Shown here: positions 17,895 through 27,699 of the stretch, one piece after another
Position numbering within the stretch: the stretch's first letter is position 1
How the letters are laid out: each line of letters starts with the position of its first letter
DNA from: Shewanella surugensis
GTDB lineage: Bacteria > Pseudomonadota > Gammaproteobacteria > Enterobacterales > Shewanellaceae
Length of the DNA stretch: 54,200 nucleotides
Reading direction: 5' to 3'
NCBI RefSeq assembly: GCF_023284005.1
Contig: NZ_JAKIKS010000026.1
Location: forward strand, 1 to 54,200
Translations under genes and position numbers: made by a program
Notes under the pieces: model-generated
Database searches by the model: none
What the model was told of the DNA's origin: nothing
Seen by the model: the letters and a program-made list of their open reading frames with translations, nothing else

Positions 17895-18446
17895 GTGTTT
17901 TTAATCGTTCTGTTACTTTTTATTGTGTTACCCATTATGGAGTTGGCAGTATTAATCCGTGTCGGAGAAGTACTAGGGACTTGGCCAACGGTTGGCCTCG
18001 TTATTTTGACGGCGGTTATTGGGATCTCATTAGTGCGCAGCCAAGGGATCAGTACCTTGATGCAAGTACAAAAAAAATTATCCAGTGGTGAAGCGCCGGG
18101 CCAAGAAATTGTTGAAGGCATGATGTTGGGGATTGCGGGCTTATTGCTGGTGATCCCTGGATTTATCACCGATTTTGTCGGTCTCTTACTGCTGACGCGC
18201 TTGATCCGTATTCCTGTTGCAGGCTTTCTCTTTAAGCGAATGCAGCTTAAAGTGGTCGCTAATGGGGGAGGAGGCATGGGAGGCCAACATCGAAAAAACC
18301 CTTTTGGAGAGCATTCTCAAGGTGATACTTTTGATGGTGATTATGAGAAAAAGTCCGATCCCAGTGATAAACGGCCTGAGACCCATCAAGTGGAAACCAA
18401 TGATCCTACTGATTTAGATGATGAGTCTAAAAAGCCCAAAGATTGA
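17895..18446 (+). CDS. fxsA: FxsA family inner-membrane protein
   Basis: A 183-residue protein whose first 110 residues match FxsA: FIVLPIMELAVLIRVGEVLG, TAVIGISLVRSQG and the PGFITDFVGLLLLTRLIR segment. E. coli FxsA overproduction relieves F exclusion of phage T7; the cellular role is not settled. Three or four hydrophobic segments are followed by a hydrophilic Gly/Asp-rich tail. The start is a GTG with GAGGT upstream. It lies next to dsbD but is divergently transcribed. Confidence 0.92.
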   Translation: MFLIVLLLFIVLPIMELAVLIRVGEVLGTWPTVGLVILTAVIGISLVRSQGISTLMQVQKKLSSGEAPGQEIVEGMMLGIAGLLLVIPGFITDFVGLLLLTRLIRIPVAGFLFKRMQLKVVANGGGGMGGQHRKNPFGEHSQGDTFDGDYEKKSDPSDKRPETHQVETNDPTDLDDESKKPKD

Positions 18447-18458
18447 CCGCTTCCTGAT

Positions 18459-20327
18459 TTATTCACTGACAATAAAGTCTTTCGGGTTTTTGGGATAAAA
18501 ATGATCCGGCTTATGGGATGCAGGGCTAAAGTGACGAGTATTTTTATAGGGTAGCTTCATGAAACCCGAGACGCCTTGTCCTTGAATTTTTTTCACATGA
18601 CTTAAGATGCGATCAAGGCTCGCTCTAAAGGCCGCTTGCTTACGCGGGTTGAGCAATCTCAAATAACTGTGGATTTTCATGTGTTGGGGTAAGGCTTCAA
18701 AAATGATGCAGCCAGTATGATGAATTTGGTTAATGCGGCGGAGCTCTTCCATGATCTCGCTGGGCAATTCAAGATTTTCTTCAGGATCCGGCCCGTCTTC
18801 AAAATAAGAATGTAAGCGAGACTTATCTTCTAAAAAGGGCGTGTCACCGATTTCAAAGGGGAGTTGTTGATCGGGGGCGAGCACAAAAGGATCTTGAGTA
18901 CGTTCTCGCTCGATATGCAAAGTGTCCTTAGCATTAAAAAAGCAAGCCTTAAACACTCCTAAGCGTTTAATGCCACGCGCAAGGGTGACCATATTATTCA
19001 CCGCTAAAGTAAATGCGACTTTTTCTTGGGCATGAATTTTGGCTTGTTCATCGTTATTGAGTGCGCTTTGATGTGAGTAATACAGGCTAAAGCTGGAATC
19101 AATAAAAATGCCACTCTCTCGCCAATGTATGGCCAAGCCGCCGACGATAGGATATTGCGCCAGTCGGCCTACCGCGACAATAAAGCCTTTTTCATTATCA
19201 CCCATGCCCGCTAAAAAATTACGATAATATTTTTCTAATTCCTGATCGTCCATATTGGTGATCGGATCGTTGACATTATGCTCTTTTAAGAAGGATTTTC
19301 TTGAGCTGTAAGTGACGGTGTCGACTTGCTGTTGTTTATGCAAGGTCCATATGGGGATGTCAGACTCAATAGGGGGAGATTTGATTTCGGGTAAATGTAA
19401 CCAAGCGTTATGGGACATACTTTTTAAAAAATAGTCCCCAGCTTTGAGCCGAATAAGCGGATCTTGGCTGAGCATGCCGGTTAATGTTTTTGCCAGCTCA
19501 ATGGGCAGTCCAATGCTGGTGGCAGGGATCACTTGGCTACCAAAGCGGCTCGCTTGACCCGAGGCGAGGGCATAAAGGGTTGCCGCCACACCTTGCTCGT
19601 CAAATCTGGGGCTGGACATAGCGCCGTTTAGTTGCTCATCACCAATAAAATACACATCCCCCATTCTGGCGTTGGTATGTTGCTGATCGCTCGACATCAC
19701 ATCCATTACATTGCCATTCACCGGATTATCATGCACATCACGTTGGGCGAATACCGCAGAGCCCCAATCGATGAGTGATAGCTGTTCAGTGTTAAGATCG
19801 TAAACGAGATTTGAAGGTTTAATATCACCATGGATGAGCGGGCGACCATGATGTAAATACAATAAAATATCAGCAAGTTGCCGAGCAATGTTCATGATCA
19901 TGGCGACCGGAAGCTTACCTAAGCGGCGACAAAGCTTATCCAAATCTTCTCCGGGGGCTTTTTCCATCACCATAATGCCTTGCTTACCCACCCGCTCAAA
20001 TTTAATTAAGGCTGGTACATTAGGGTGAATGACTTGCGATAACATAAAGGCTTCTTCTTCGAGCCTATCTTGCACGCTTTGTGGCAAGGTAATGCGAGAA
20101 AACTTAAACACATGAGCTTGGTTGACACTATTGAGTCCTGAAAATACAAAGCCGTAAGCCCCTTTGCCCACCAGCTCAATATCTTGATAACCCAACTTGG
20201 TTAACTCTTGCTTACACAGCCTGATCCAAGCCTTATGTTTGCGAGCGTTATCAGCGGTCAATAAGTAAATTGATTGCTCTTCAGAAATATAAAAGTGTTG
20301 CAGCTGAGGTGTTTGCAAGGCCGACAT
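18459..20327 (-). CDS. Serine/threonine-protein-kinase-like protein
   Basis: A 622-residue cytoplasmic protein with an N-terminal kinase domain (about 45-310). It has a glycine loop GKGAYGFVF (54-62), a VAIK-like Lys (K75), acidic alpha-C residues near 90-92, the catalytic loop H166-G-D168-I-K170-P-S-N173 and D187-W-G in place of DFG. All residues needed for phosphotransfer are present, so activity is likely, although HGD and DWG are non-standard. The C-terminal 300 residues resemble nothing I can name; they contain a segment with GFIVAVGRLAQYPIVGGLAIHW. No membrane segment is seen, unlike PknB-type sensors. Its stop lies 12 bp from the convergent fxsA stop. Substrates are unknown. Confidence 0.78.
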   Translation of the reverse strand: MSALQTPQLQHFYISEEQSIYLLTADNARKHKAWIRLCKQELTKLGYQDIELVGKGAYGFVFSGLNSVNQAHVFKFSRITLPQSVQDRLEEEAFMLSQVIHPNVPALIKFERVGKQGIMVMEKAPGEDLDKLCRRLGKLPVAMIMNIARQLADILLYLHHGRPLIHGDIKPSNLVYDLNTEQLSLIDWGSAVFAQRDVHDNPVNGNVMDVMSSDQQHTNARMGDVYFIGDEQLNGAMSSPRFDEQGVAATLYALASGQASRFGSQVIPATSIGLPIELAKTLTGMLSQDPLIRLKAGDYFLKSMSHNAWLHLPEIKSPPIESDIPIWTLHKQQQVDTVTYSSRKSFLKEHNVNDPITNMDDQELEKYYRNFLAGMGDNEKGFIVAVGRLAQYPIVGGLAIHWRESGIFIDSSFSLYYSHQSALNNDEQAKIHAQEKVAFTLAVNNMVTLARGIKRLGVFKACFFNAKDTLHIERERTQDPFVLAPDQQLPFEIGDTPFLEDKSRLHSYFEDGPDPEENLELPSEIMEELRRINQIHHTGCIIFEALPQHMKIHSYLRLLNPRKQAAFRASLDRILSHVKKIQGQGVSGFMKLPYKNTRHFSPASHKPDHFYPKNPKDFIVSE

Positions 20328-20614
20328 CCAATAATCATTGATAGCTTACTTATAGAGAGTATACCGCAGTTATGCGTTTATAAATCGAAATGAGTAAAAG
20401 CATGAGCGGGAGAAATCAAGAGAAGAAAAAGGAATGCTGATCTGATGGGAATATTGATTCATTCACTTTATTGTAAAATTAATGGCTTAAGTTTGTTTTT
20501 ATGTTGAGTTAATGTGTCATTTGTAGATAATGGCATCTTGTATAATAACCAATTGTATTGTTTTATCTGGCAATTGGTTACATCCCCACCATTTTAAACA
20601 TACAGGATGTTGTA

Positions 20615-23311
20615 ATGTCTCCCATATCCAGAATAGTTAGACGAATATCAAATTCGTTATTCTTGGTTTTAATTTTATATTTTCAATCGTTTATCTCTTT
20701 AGCTTCAAGTTACTCGATTGCGAGTAACAGCTCCGATACTCAAATAAAACTTCAGTCAAGCACATCTGCTGACATGTTAATTCCTGCCTCTGCAGTCAAT
20801 GGGGTGTCTATTAATGTATTCAATGAGTTTTCAGTATCCGGAAGAAAACTCATTATTTATAATGGCAGTCGCGAAACGGGGGGATCAGTAAATGGAGATG
20901 CCGCTGGGCTGATTGTCATTGAATCAACAGTGCTTTCACTTGCCGATAACATTGAAATTTTAGGCGCACCTGCTGATCTATTATTGGTGAGTCGCGGCGC
21001 TAATAAAACACTGAATTGTTATCAATGTAGCTTTGAAAACGTGGGCCGTTTGACGCTCACGGTAGCGGGATACAACAGCGTTTCAACCATTCAAAGCGGT
21101 GGCGATATAGGCCGACTAACCACTAGCTATAATGGCGTCGTTGATATTAATCAATTGTTGGCGCCAGGTGTACAGTCTTTAGAAGTGATTGCCGATAGAG
21201 TCTTAACCAACGGCATAATTGATTTAAATTTAACCGCCGATAGCCATCCTGAGGGCGGCTTTATTATTCATCCACAAGGCTCTAAAATAGTCGGTTCTGG
21301 TGGAATTAATATTTATGCTGGTGATATATCGATTAAGTATGCGGATTTGACGGTCACTAACGTCGAGGTGAGTGAACACAGCTTAACCGTGAATGGCCAA
21401 TTATCGGCGGCGAGTATTGCTATTATTAGCTCACAACACATTACCTTAGATCCAGCAAGTCAGTTAAATACTTCATCAGACTTACTGGCAACCAGTACTC
21501 ACAATGACCGTTTTTATGCGCCAATTGAGGGGATTTATATACAAAGCATAAAAGCCAGAAGCAGTACTGTCGATCATGGTGTATCACTTAATGGCCGCCT
21601 GATGTCTGACAATATTATCTCAATTAAATCCCTCGATAATATCAACCAAAACGCCAGCATAGTCACTGGCGATTTAAGGCTGATGAGCGTGGATGATATT
21701 GTTCAGCAAGGCTACATTCAAGCAAGCGTAGTTGAAATGGCGGCAAGGCGGTTAATCAATACCGCGACCATTGAGACCTCAACCTTGAATGTAGAAACCC
21801 AATACAATATTCATAACAGTTTTGGTGGCGATATCACCGCTAAAACGGCGGTATTAAAGTCTCAACAAGGTTATGTGGTTAATGGGTCTCGTAGCCAGTA
21901 TCAATCATACCCACTGACGACTCAAGCCTTACCTATATCCACTGATTTGACTTCGTTTTTACATGGTATTTATTACGATGTACAAGAATCTGGCACAAAG
22001 GCCAGCAAGCTATCAGCGCATATTCGCGCCAACAGTTTATCCATTGATGCTAAGGCCATTGAAAACATCAACCCTTATTCATTAACGCGGCCCTCTTCAA
22101 CGAGTTGGGATGCGGGGATCATGATTAATAACAGTCAAGCCCAGCAAGTTTCCATTCAAGTCGAAAATCACATGGCGCTAAAAGCCAGCCAATATATTCT
22201 CAATGCTTCAGCCATTATGGGGTTAAACCAAGCGGGCCAATTTACGGTCAACACCCCTAAACTGAGCAATGAGCGCTATCGAATCCAGCTTGAAAATTAT
22301 ATTTTTAATCAAACCACACTCAGTGATGATACCAGTGTGGATCATGATAGAGCCAATGTCGGTACTACCACCAAAGTGATTGCCTATTCGCCGCCAGCAC
22401 GTTTGTATTCATTTGGTAAGTTACTGTTTAGTAATGGTAATGATGGCAATGATGTCAAAGAGCAACTGATTAATGAGATGTCATACTTTGAGGTGTTTGC
22501 CGACAGTCATTTTTATAAAACCCAAATTCAAAGTATTGGCTTAGAGATCACCGAAAATTATGATGCTGTGACCCTAAGTAATGTCAAAGATTGCCTGCGT
22601 TACCGTACCTGTGACGGTGACAATATCAGTACTGTCGCAGAAGCCGAAACCCTAACCGCCTTCGGTGGCAATGTGTATGGCATCGATAATAGCTTACCGT
22701 CACAGTCCGATCTTGAAATTGGCAACATTAACGGCCAGAACGCGGCGGTTAAACGCGTGGTTGATGCCTACTTAGAGCCGTTTTTTTACGATGAAGTCCG
22801 AAAAGTACGTGGGGAATACACTAAAGTGAGAGGGCATGCGACATCGGTGCGCATTGAAGGCGATTTACTTAAGTTCACTGTAGTAGAGTGTGAGGAGTTT
22901 ATTGATGGCGGTGGCGCGAAAGATGAACGTTGTGGATGGTTTCCTCGTGAACAAAGTATTCCTGAGCTATTAGGCGAAGAAGCCAAAGACCGGGAAGTGG
23001 GTGATACCGGTTACACCGATACCCAGTTTGTCGCTGCGAGCATTGAATATGTGAAGACTTTACCGCTTCAAGAAGATGTATTAAACGCTCGATTAGAAGC
23101 AATAAGAGAACCACATATGTCTGTTACTTTTTCTCGTTTCGTTGGACATACTTTTGATGTATATAGCATAAGTGGCACTACAGTTAATATTCATTTCTTG
23201 CAAACCGTTGAGCTATTCATTTCTGTATCGAGAGGTAGGGGAGAGGCTGATTATACCGACCCAGCCTCTGTCTCTATTTCTATCGATGAATTAATGACCT
23301 ATTTGCCATAA
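20615..23311 (+). CDS. TpsA-like exoprotein with haemagglutination-activity/TPS-type domain (split CDI protein, part 1)
   Basis: An 898-residue secreted protein. Signal peptide about 1-32 is followed by a region resembling the TPS secretion domain of filamentous haemagglutinin/CdiA: V-N-x-F-N-x-F-x-V opening (INVFNEFSV), an internal ADLLLVSRGANK segment where TPS proteins have an ADLIIANPNG, then C-Y-Q-C-S-F matching the usual C-D-G-C-x-F. The NPNG tetrapeptide itself is lost. Beta-helix-like repeats follow to about residue 560, then a non-repetitive C-terminal part with two Cys pairs. The start at 20615 has AGGATG upstream; the frame is open to 20558. It lies 18 bp before the toxin-bearing gene. 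No TpsB/CdiB pore gene is in the window. Confidence 0.68.
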   Translation: MSPISRIVRRISNSLFLVLILYFQSFISLASSYSIASNSSDTQIKLQSSTSADMLIPASAVNGVSINVFNEFSVSGRKLIIYNGSRETGGSVNGDAAGLIVIESTVLSLADNIEILGAPADLLLVSRGANKTLNCYQCSFENVGRLTLTVAGYNSVSTIQSGGDIGRLTTSYNGVVDINQLLAPGVQSLEVIADRVLTNGIIDLNLTADSHPEGGFIIHPQGSKIVGSGGINIYAGDISIKYADLTVTNVEVSEHSLTVNGQLSAASIAIISSQHITLDPASQLNTSSDLLATSTHNDRFYAPIEGIYIQSIKARSSTVDHGVSLNGRLMSDNIISIKSLDNINQNASIVTGDLRLMSVDDIVQQGYIQASVVEMAARRLINTATIETSTLNVETQYNIHNSFGGDITAKTAVLKSQQGYVVNGSRSQYQSYPLTTQALPISTDLTSFLHGIYYDVQESGTKASKLSAHIRANSLSIDAKAIENINPYSLTRPSSTSWDAGIMINNSQAQQVSIQVENHMALKASQYILNASAIMGLNQAGQFTVNTPKLSNERYRIQLENYIFNQTTLSDDTSVDHDRANVGTTTKVIAYSPPARLYSFGKLLFSNGNDGNDVKEQLINEMSYFEVFADSHFYKTQIQSIGLEITENYDAVTLSNVKDCLRYRTCDGDNISTVAEAETLTAFGGNVYGIDNSLPSQSDLEIGNINGQNAAVKRVVDAYLEPFFYDEVRKVRGEYTKVRGHATSVRIEGDLLKFTVVECEEFIDGGGAKDERCGWFPREQSIPELLGEEAKDREVGDTGYTDTQFVAASIEYVKTLPLQEDVLNARLEAIREPHMSVTFSRFVGHTFDVYSISGTTVNIHFLQTVELFISVSRGRGEADYTDPASVSISIDELMTYLP

Positions 23312-23329
23312 GCCGTGACAAGGAATTCC

Positions 23330-26300
23330 ATGAAACACACTAATCAGATTTCGCAGACCTTGGTGTCACAGACACCCGAGGCGCCCTTGTGGCAAAAAAT
23401 GACCTCCTATTTGCTCACCTTTGTGATGTTATTTCAAATCACATTGCCAATGACCGCGCAGGCGGCCAATCTAATTTCTGACAGCTTTATTCAAAGTGAG
23501 GTCAATGCTAACGGTCAATATGAGCGAGTCAGTAATAGTCAGTATCAATTTGAAAAAGCTTACTATGTCGATGATGTGATCAGCCACGTTACGCAAAATA
23601 TCGCCACTTTTCAGCAAAAATTACGTACCTTCCGTAAGAGTGCGCTGCCAACGCCATTGATGATCCCCATCATGAACGATGGCATCACTATTATTTTGCC
23701 GCTGTATCCATTGGCGAAACAAATTGGCGACGGGTTTGTGCAGTCGCGTTTTATTCGCTCGCAAATTTTTAATGCATTAAACCGAAATTTAATCAGTGAT
23801 GCGTATACCACTGAAAGTATACAAATCAATGCGCTATACAATAATTCTTATACCTTTAGTGGCACCAGCAGTGCCAAACTGGGCGATAGCCTGACTCAAG
23901 CGCAAGTGAACAGCTTTGGGCAAAACTTAATTTGGCCAGAGCTGCGCAGCATTAACGGTGAGCAAGTGTTAGTGCCTGTGGTGCACTTTACCGATGCAAG
24001 CCTTGATGCCTTAATCCTTGAAGGGCATAGGGTCGAGTTTTTAGGTGATGAGGCGCAGTTTAATAGCATTACCGTCAATGCCGGTACCATTTTCACTAAC
24101 CGTAATACCTTCATTAACACGGCCGGTGATTTTAACGTTAATCAGAATGCCAAAGTGGTCTCCAGTGGCGACTTAAACTTATTGGTGGGCGGCACATTAC
24201 AAATATTGTCGGGGCAATTAACCGCGCAAGATAGTGTGAATATTATTGCCAATCAATATCAACAAAAAACGCTAGTCCACCGCTTTGCCACCCGTTTTGA
24301 GCAAGGTACTCGCTTAGGCACCATTGCCAGCGTCAATGCCATCAATGGCAATGTGTCGATCCGTTCTTATAGTGATATCGTGGTGCAAGGCGGCACCATA
24401 GATGGCAATAATATTGTCCTCAATGCCGACGGCAATATCATGCTGCTTAGCCAGCAAACCAGCTATGTGCGCAATGAAAATGTGGGTGGCTATGATGAAA
24501 GCACCTCTATTGTCAGCCATACCGCGTCCAGACTCAGTGCCAGCGACAGTATTTACCTGATGGCCTCAGGCGTGATTCAAATTAATGCCTCCACCTTAAC
24601 CGCCGATAGCGGCGTACTGCAACTACTTGCCCAGCAAGGTATTTACATCACCAATGAGTTTGATGAATTTAACAAAAATCGTCAAGGCACTGTGGGCATT
24701 GTCACGATCACCGAACAAGAGTTTCAAACCATCGCCATTCAATCGGCATTAGAGGCAGGTAAAGGCGTACTCATAGCATCCGACTTTGGTGATATCACCC
24801 TGCGGGCTACTGAAATTACCTCGGGCGACGGTACGCAAATTAATGCCTATAACGGCGCGGTGAATTTACTGTTAGCCAAAGAGCAAGATCACTACTTTGT
24901 AAATCGCGTCACCGAAGGCTTTTGGCGCATTAAGACCGAAACCCAAACTGATACGGTGGATACGGCGGTATACAACCGCATTATTGGCGGCGTCAAAGTG
25001 CAAGCCACTCACGGTGTCACCTTGGAGTTAGGGCAAAGTGAGGATGTCACCCTCGATGAGATGATGGCGCAGTTCTCAGCGACCGACGATCTCAGCTGGA
25101 TGGCGGATCTGTATCAAGATCCAGAGTTGACTCAAAATGTGGAGCTGATTTACCAAGAGCTGGTCAACATTCATGAGTATGACAAAACCAGCAGCTTAAG
25201 CCCTGCTGCGATGGCGATTATTGCCATCGCGATGGCGGTGGTGATGGGACCTGCAGGTTTTGCAGCCATTGGCGCGGGTGGTGGTATTGCCGTTGGTGGC
25301 GCGACGATGACCGCTGCACTGCAAGCAGGCGCATTGGCACTGGCAACACAAACTGCCATGAGCTTTGCCAATGGCAATAACCTGATTGAAACTGCCAAAG
25401 CCATGCACTCCTCGGAGACAGTGAAAACGGTCGCGATGGCAATGGCAACGGCGGGTGCGCTAAGTGCCTTACCTGATTTAGGGCCATTTACCGCGGCGAA
25501 AGATGCCAGTGAAGCGGCGCAAAATGCAGTAGCAGTGGGTAATCAAGTGGTACAAATGACGGTTAGATCTGCCGTCAGTGCGGGGATCTCGACCATTGCC
25601 GAAGGCGGTGATTTTGGTGAGTTTAATGATGTGTTTGTTCAAACACTGCAAACAGCAGCCATTAATGCCATTGGCGAAGAACTCGCGGGAGAAATTGGTG
25701 ATGCCAGTAAGAGTGGTGATATCAATCAGGCCGTGCGTTATATTGCTCATGCGTCTTTAGGTTGTGTGATTGGAGTGGCGAGCGCCTCAGCAACAGGTAG
25801 CGACAGTGACTTTAATTGTGCGTCAGGCGCCGGTGGCGCCGTTGTCGGTGAAATCATTGCCGATAGTTTTAAAGAGTACAATAATCTTGATGAGTTTGAA
25901 GAAGCCATAGGAAAAGAAGAAGAGGCAATAAAAAAAGCCTTGGGTGTGGACAATATTGATCCAAACAATCTCACCAATGATCAACTTGAAATTTTGTTTG
26001 CTAATCAAACCTCATTAGAGAGTTTGGATACCGCGCAACGATATTTACAGGATATGAAAGCCCAAGGTACCGATTTAGCTAAATTAGGTGCAGGTTTAGC
26101 CGCTTTTATCGCCGGAGGTGAGGTTAATATTGCCGCTAACGCAGGTGAAAATGCGGCAGAAAATAATGGACTGTTTTTCCTTTATGCATTTCAAGCGGCA
26201 GTCATATTATGGAAAGCCTATGATTATTATCAAACCGTTGACTCAGTTTATGATTTTGGTAGCAAACTTAATGCTATTAATAATAGTGATACCTTAACGG

Positions 26301-27094
26301 AAGCGCAAAAAGAGACCAAACGCAATGAGTTAATCATTGATGCGGCCGGAGAGCTTGCCGTTGGTTTAGTGATTGGTAAAACGGCTGCTGATAGTCTGAA
26401 AGGGTTGGCAGATGCGGCGAAGAAGACAGAGGTTGGCAGTAATCTTGAAACCCAATTAAATGCCTTAATCGATGCTTTTAGTAATAAGCAAGATTTTGCC
26501 ATTGCAGGTTTTGGTCGCTTAGTTGACCCAAGTGACGCTAAGCATTTTACTCAATCGGGTTATTCCGTTGATGCTAAAATCCATGGCACCGATTTACCTA
26601 AATCAAAAATACCAGAGGGTGAGTATACCCCTGAGCAGCTAACAATACTCAACGCGCTCAATAGCTCGCATACTCTGACTCGCCATGGGCCTCATGTGAC
26701 TGATGAGCATTTAAAACTACGGGCCACAACAGGGCGCTTACCCGATACGGGTAAGCGAGTAGATGTGCCTGCGATCTCTTCTAAGTTTAATGATAAGGAG
26801 AGCTTACTTGAAGCAACAGAGCTAGTAGCTCCCGGTACACCAGCTTTTATGGAAGCCTTTATTGTCAGAGATAGAACAAAAGAGTCGTTTAGTTTTAGTA
26901 TTTCTACGGGTAAAAGTATGGGTTACGGCTATCAAAACGAAACAGGCGGCTTCGTATCAGCAAAGTCGATGAAAGGTGTAACTTTAGGTGAGCCAAGGTT
27001 AGTTGATTCGTTAACTTATGTAAAAGTTAGTTATAAGTATAATAAGGCTTCAGATTCTTGGCACATGAATACCATGTATCCGAGTAATAAATAA
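23330..27094 (+). CDS. CdiA-like polymorphic toxin with pretoxin and C-terminal RNase-like tip (split CDI protein, part 2)
   Basis: A 1254-residue protein with an extended signal peptide (1-46, cleavage after MTAQA). Beta-helical FHA repeats run to about 560, then comes an Ala/Gly-rich hydrophobic region (about 620-690) of the DUF637 type, a CASGAGGAVVGEIIAD segment near 830, and a pretoxin block ending A943-E-N-N946, a variant of the CDI VENN boundary. The 308 residues beyond are the variable tip. Its last 145 contain H1114-T-L-T-R-H1119-G-P-H, then ISSKFNDKESL, and end in M-Y-P; this layout resembles BECR/RNase A-like CDI toxins, with the His residues as catalytic candidates. ATG 23330 is chosen over GTG 23315 because AAGGA precedes it. 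Immunity gene follows by 16 bp. Confidence 0.78.
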   Translation: MKHTNQISQTLVSQTPEAPLWQKMTSYLLTFVMLFQITLPMTAQAANLISDSFIQSEVNANGQYERVSNSQYQFEKAYYVDDVISHVTQNIATFQQKLRTFRKSALPTPLMIPIMNDGITIILPLYPLAKQIGDGFVQSRFIRSQIFNALNRNLISDAYTTESIQINALYNNSYTFSGTSSAKLGDSLTQAQVNSFGQNLIWPELRSINGEQVLVPVVHFTDASLDALILEGHRVEFLGDEAQFNSITVNAGTIFTNRNTFINTAGDFNVNQNAKVVSSGDLNLLVGGTLQILSGQLTAQDSVNIIANQYQQKTLVHRFATRFEQGTRLGTIASVNAINGNVSIRSYSDIVVQGGTIDGNNIVLNADGNIMLLSQQTSYVRNENVGGYDESTSIVSHTASRLSASDSIYLMASGVIQINASTLTADSGVLQLLAQQGIYITNEFDEFNKNRQGTVGIVTITEQEFQTIAIQSALEAGKGVLIASDFGDITLRATEITSGDGTQINAYNGAVNLLLAKEQDHYFVNRVTEGFWRIKTETQTDTVDTAVYNRIIGGVKVQATHGVTLELGQSEDVTLDEMMAQFSATDDLSWMADLYQDPELTQNVELIYQELVNIHEYDKTSSLSPAAMAIIAIAMAVVMGPAGFAAIGAGGGIAVGGATMTAALQAGALALATQTAMSFANGNNLIETAKAMHSSETVKTVAMAMATAGALSALPDLGPFTAAKDASEAAQNAVAVGNQVVQMTVRSAVSAGISTIAEGGDFGEFNDVFVQTLQTAAINAIGEELAGEIGDASKSGDINQAVRYIAHASLGCVIGVASASATGSDSDFNCASGAGGAVVGEIIADSFKEYNNLDEFEEAIGKEEEAIKKALGVDNIDPNNLTNDQLEILFANQTSLESLDTAQRYLQDMKAQGTDLAKLGAGLAAFIAGGEVNIAANAGENAAENNGLFFLYAFQAAVILWKAYDYYQTVDSVYDFGSKLNAINNSDTLTEAQKETKRNELIIDAAGELAVGLVIGKTAADSLKGLADAAKKTEVGSNLETQLNALIDAFSNKQDFAIAGFGRLVDPSDAKHFTQSGYSVDAKIHGTDLPKSKIPEGEYTPEQLTILNALNSSHTLTRHGPHVTDEHLKLRATTGRLPDTGKRVDVPAISSKFNDKESLLEATELVAPGTPAFMEAFIVRDRTKESFSFSISTGKSMGYGYQNETGGFVSAKSMKGVTLGEPRLVDSLTYVKVSYKYNKASDSWHMNTMYPSNK

Positions 27095-27110
27095 TTAAAG
27101 TGTAAATATT

Positions 27111-27599
27111 ATGAATGAGTTAACTTATTTTAAGATTGCAGTGAATTGTTTTTTTTATGATCCTGATGATCCTGATGAAAATTGGGAAGAGGGGTATGCA
27201 TCACCTATGGATCGACCAGATGTTAAAAACCTGTATAGTCGCTTTGATATTGTGGCAGGCGAGTATTTGTACATTGATAAGAACGAACTTAAGCTGCAAA
27301 TTATTCAGGCTTATACGTGTGATGACGCTTTCTGGATAAGTTTAAATCAAGATGTGCAGGGAAAAGAATATGAGGATGGGCATGGTTTTGCTTGTATAGG
27401 ATTAGAAATTTGGGATCAAGTCTATCCCGAAGTAACCCCTTATTTGAATTATGATATTGAAAAATATCATCCAGAAATGTTAAAGCTATTGGTTAAGCGT
27501 TTAATTTGGGATCTGGTGTTTACGGGGGAAACTTTGCCCAACTACACCGAGCCGACCGATGGCTGGTTGCCTTATATTGAGCATTTAAAACCTAAGTAG
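27111..27599 (+). CDS. Presumed CDI immunity protein
   Basis: A 162-residue acidic cytosolic protein without signal peptide, starting 16 bp after the toxin gene. This is the position and size of CdiI proteins, which bind and neutralise the matching toxin tip. I know no named family for it; visible marks are a DPDDPDENW acidic segment and the C-terminal FTGETLP-x4-EPTDGWLP block. The same C-terminal half is repeated as a truncated copy at 30916-31185, with the same terminator behind it, which supports a toxin-immunity cassette that has been duplicated. The ribosome binding site is weak, so translational coupling to the toxin gene is possible. Confidence 0.7.
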   Translation: MNELTYFKIAVNCFFYDPDDPDENWEEGYASPMDRPDVKNLYSRFDIVAGEYLYIDKNELKLQIIQAYTCDDAFWISLNQDVQGKEYEDGHGFACIGLEIWDQVYPEVTPYLNYDIEKYHPEMLKLLVKRLIWDLVFTGETLPNYTEPTDGWLPYIEHLKPK

Positions 27600-27634
27600 A
27601 GATGGGGGTTTTCTTCAATATTAAGTAATCCATA

Positions 27635-27678
27635 ACCAGCATCATTTTTATATTCATTGAAAGTGATGCTGGTTTTTT
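27635..27678 (+). terminator. Rho-independent terminator of the CDI operon
   Basis: ACCAGCATCA (27635-27644) pairs with TGATGCTGGT (27664-27673) and is followed by TTTTT. A diverged copy follows the truncated immunity gene at 31221-31266. Confidence 0.88.
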
Positions 27679-27699
27679 ATTTAGTGGACAAATATTTGA

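Noticed and set aside
25171..26502. Minus-strand open frames of up to 90 codons opposite the toxin gene
   Set aside because: They are shadows of an Ala/Gly-rich coding region and have no independent support.
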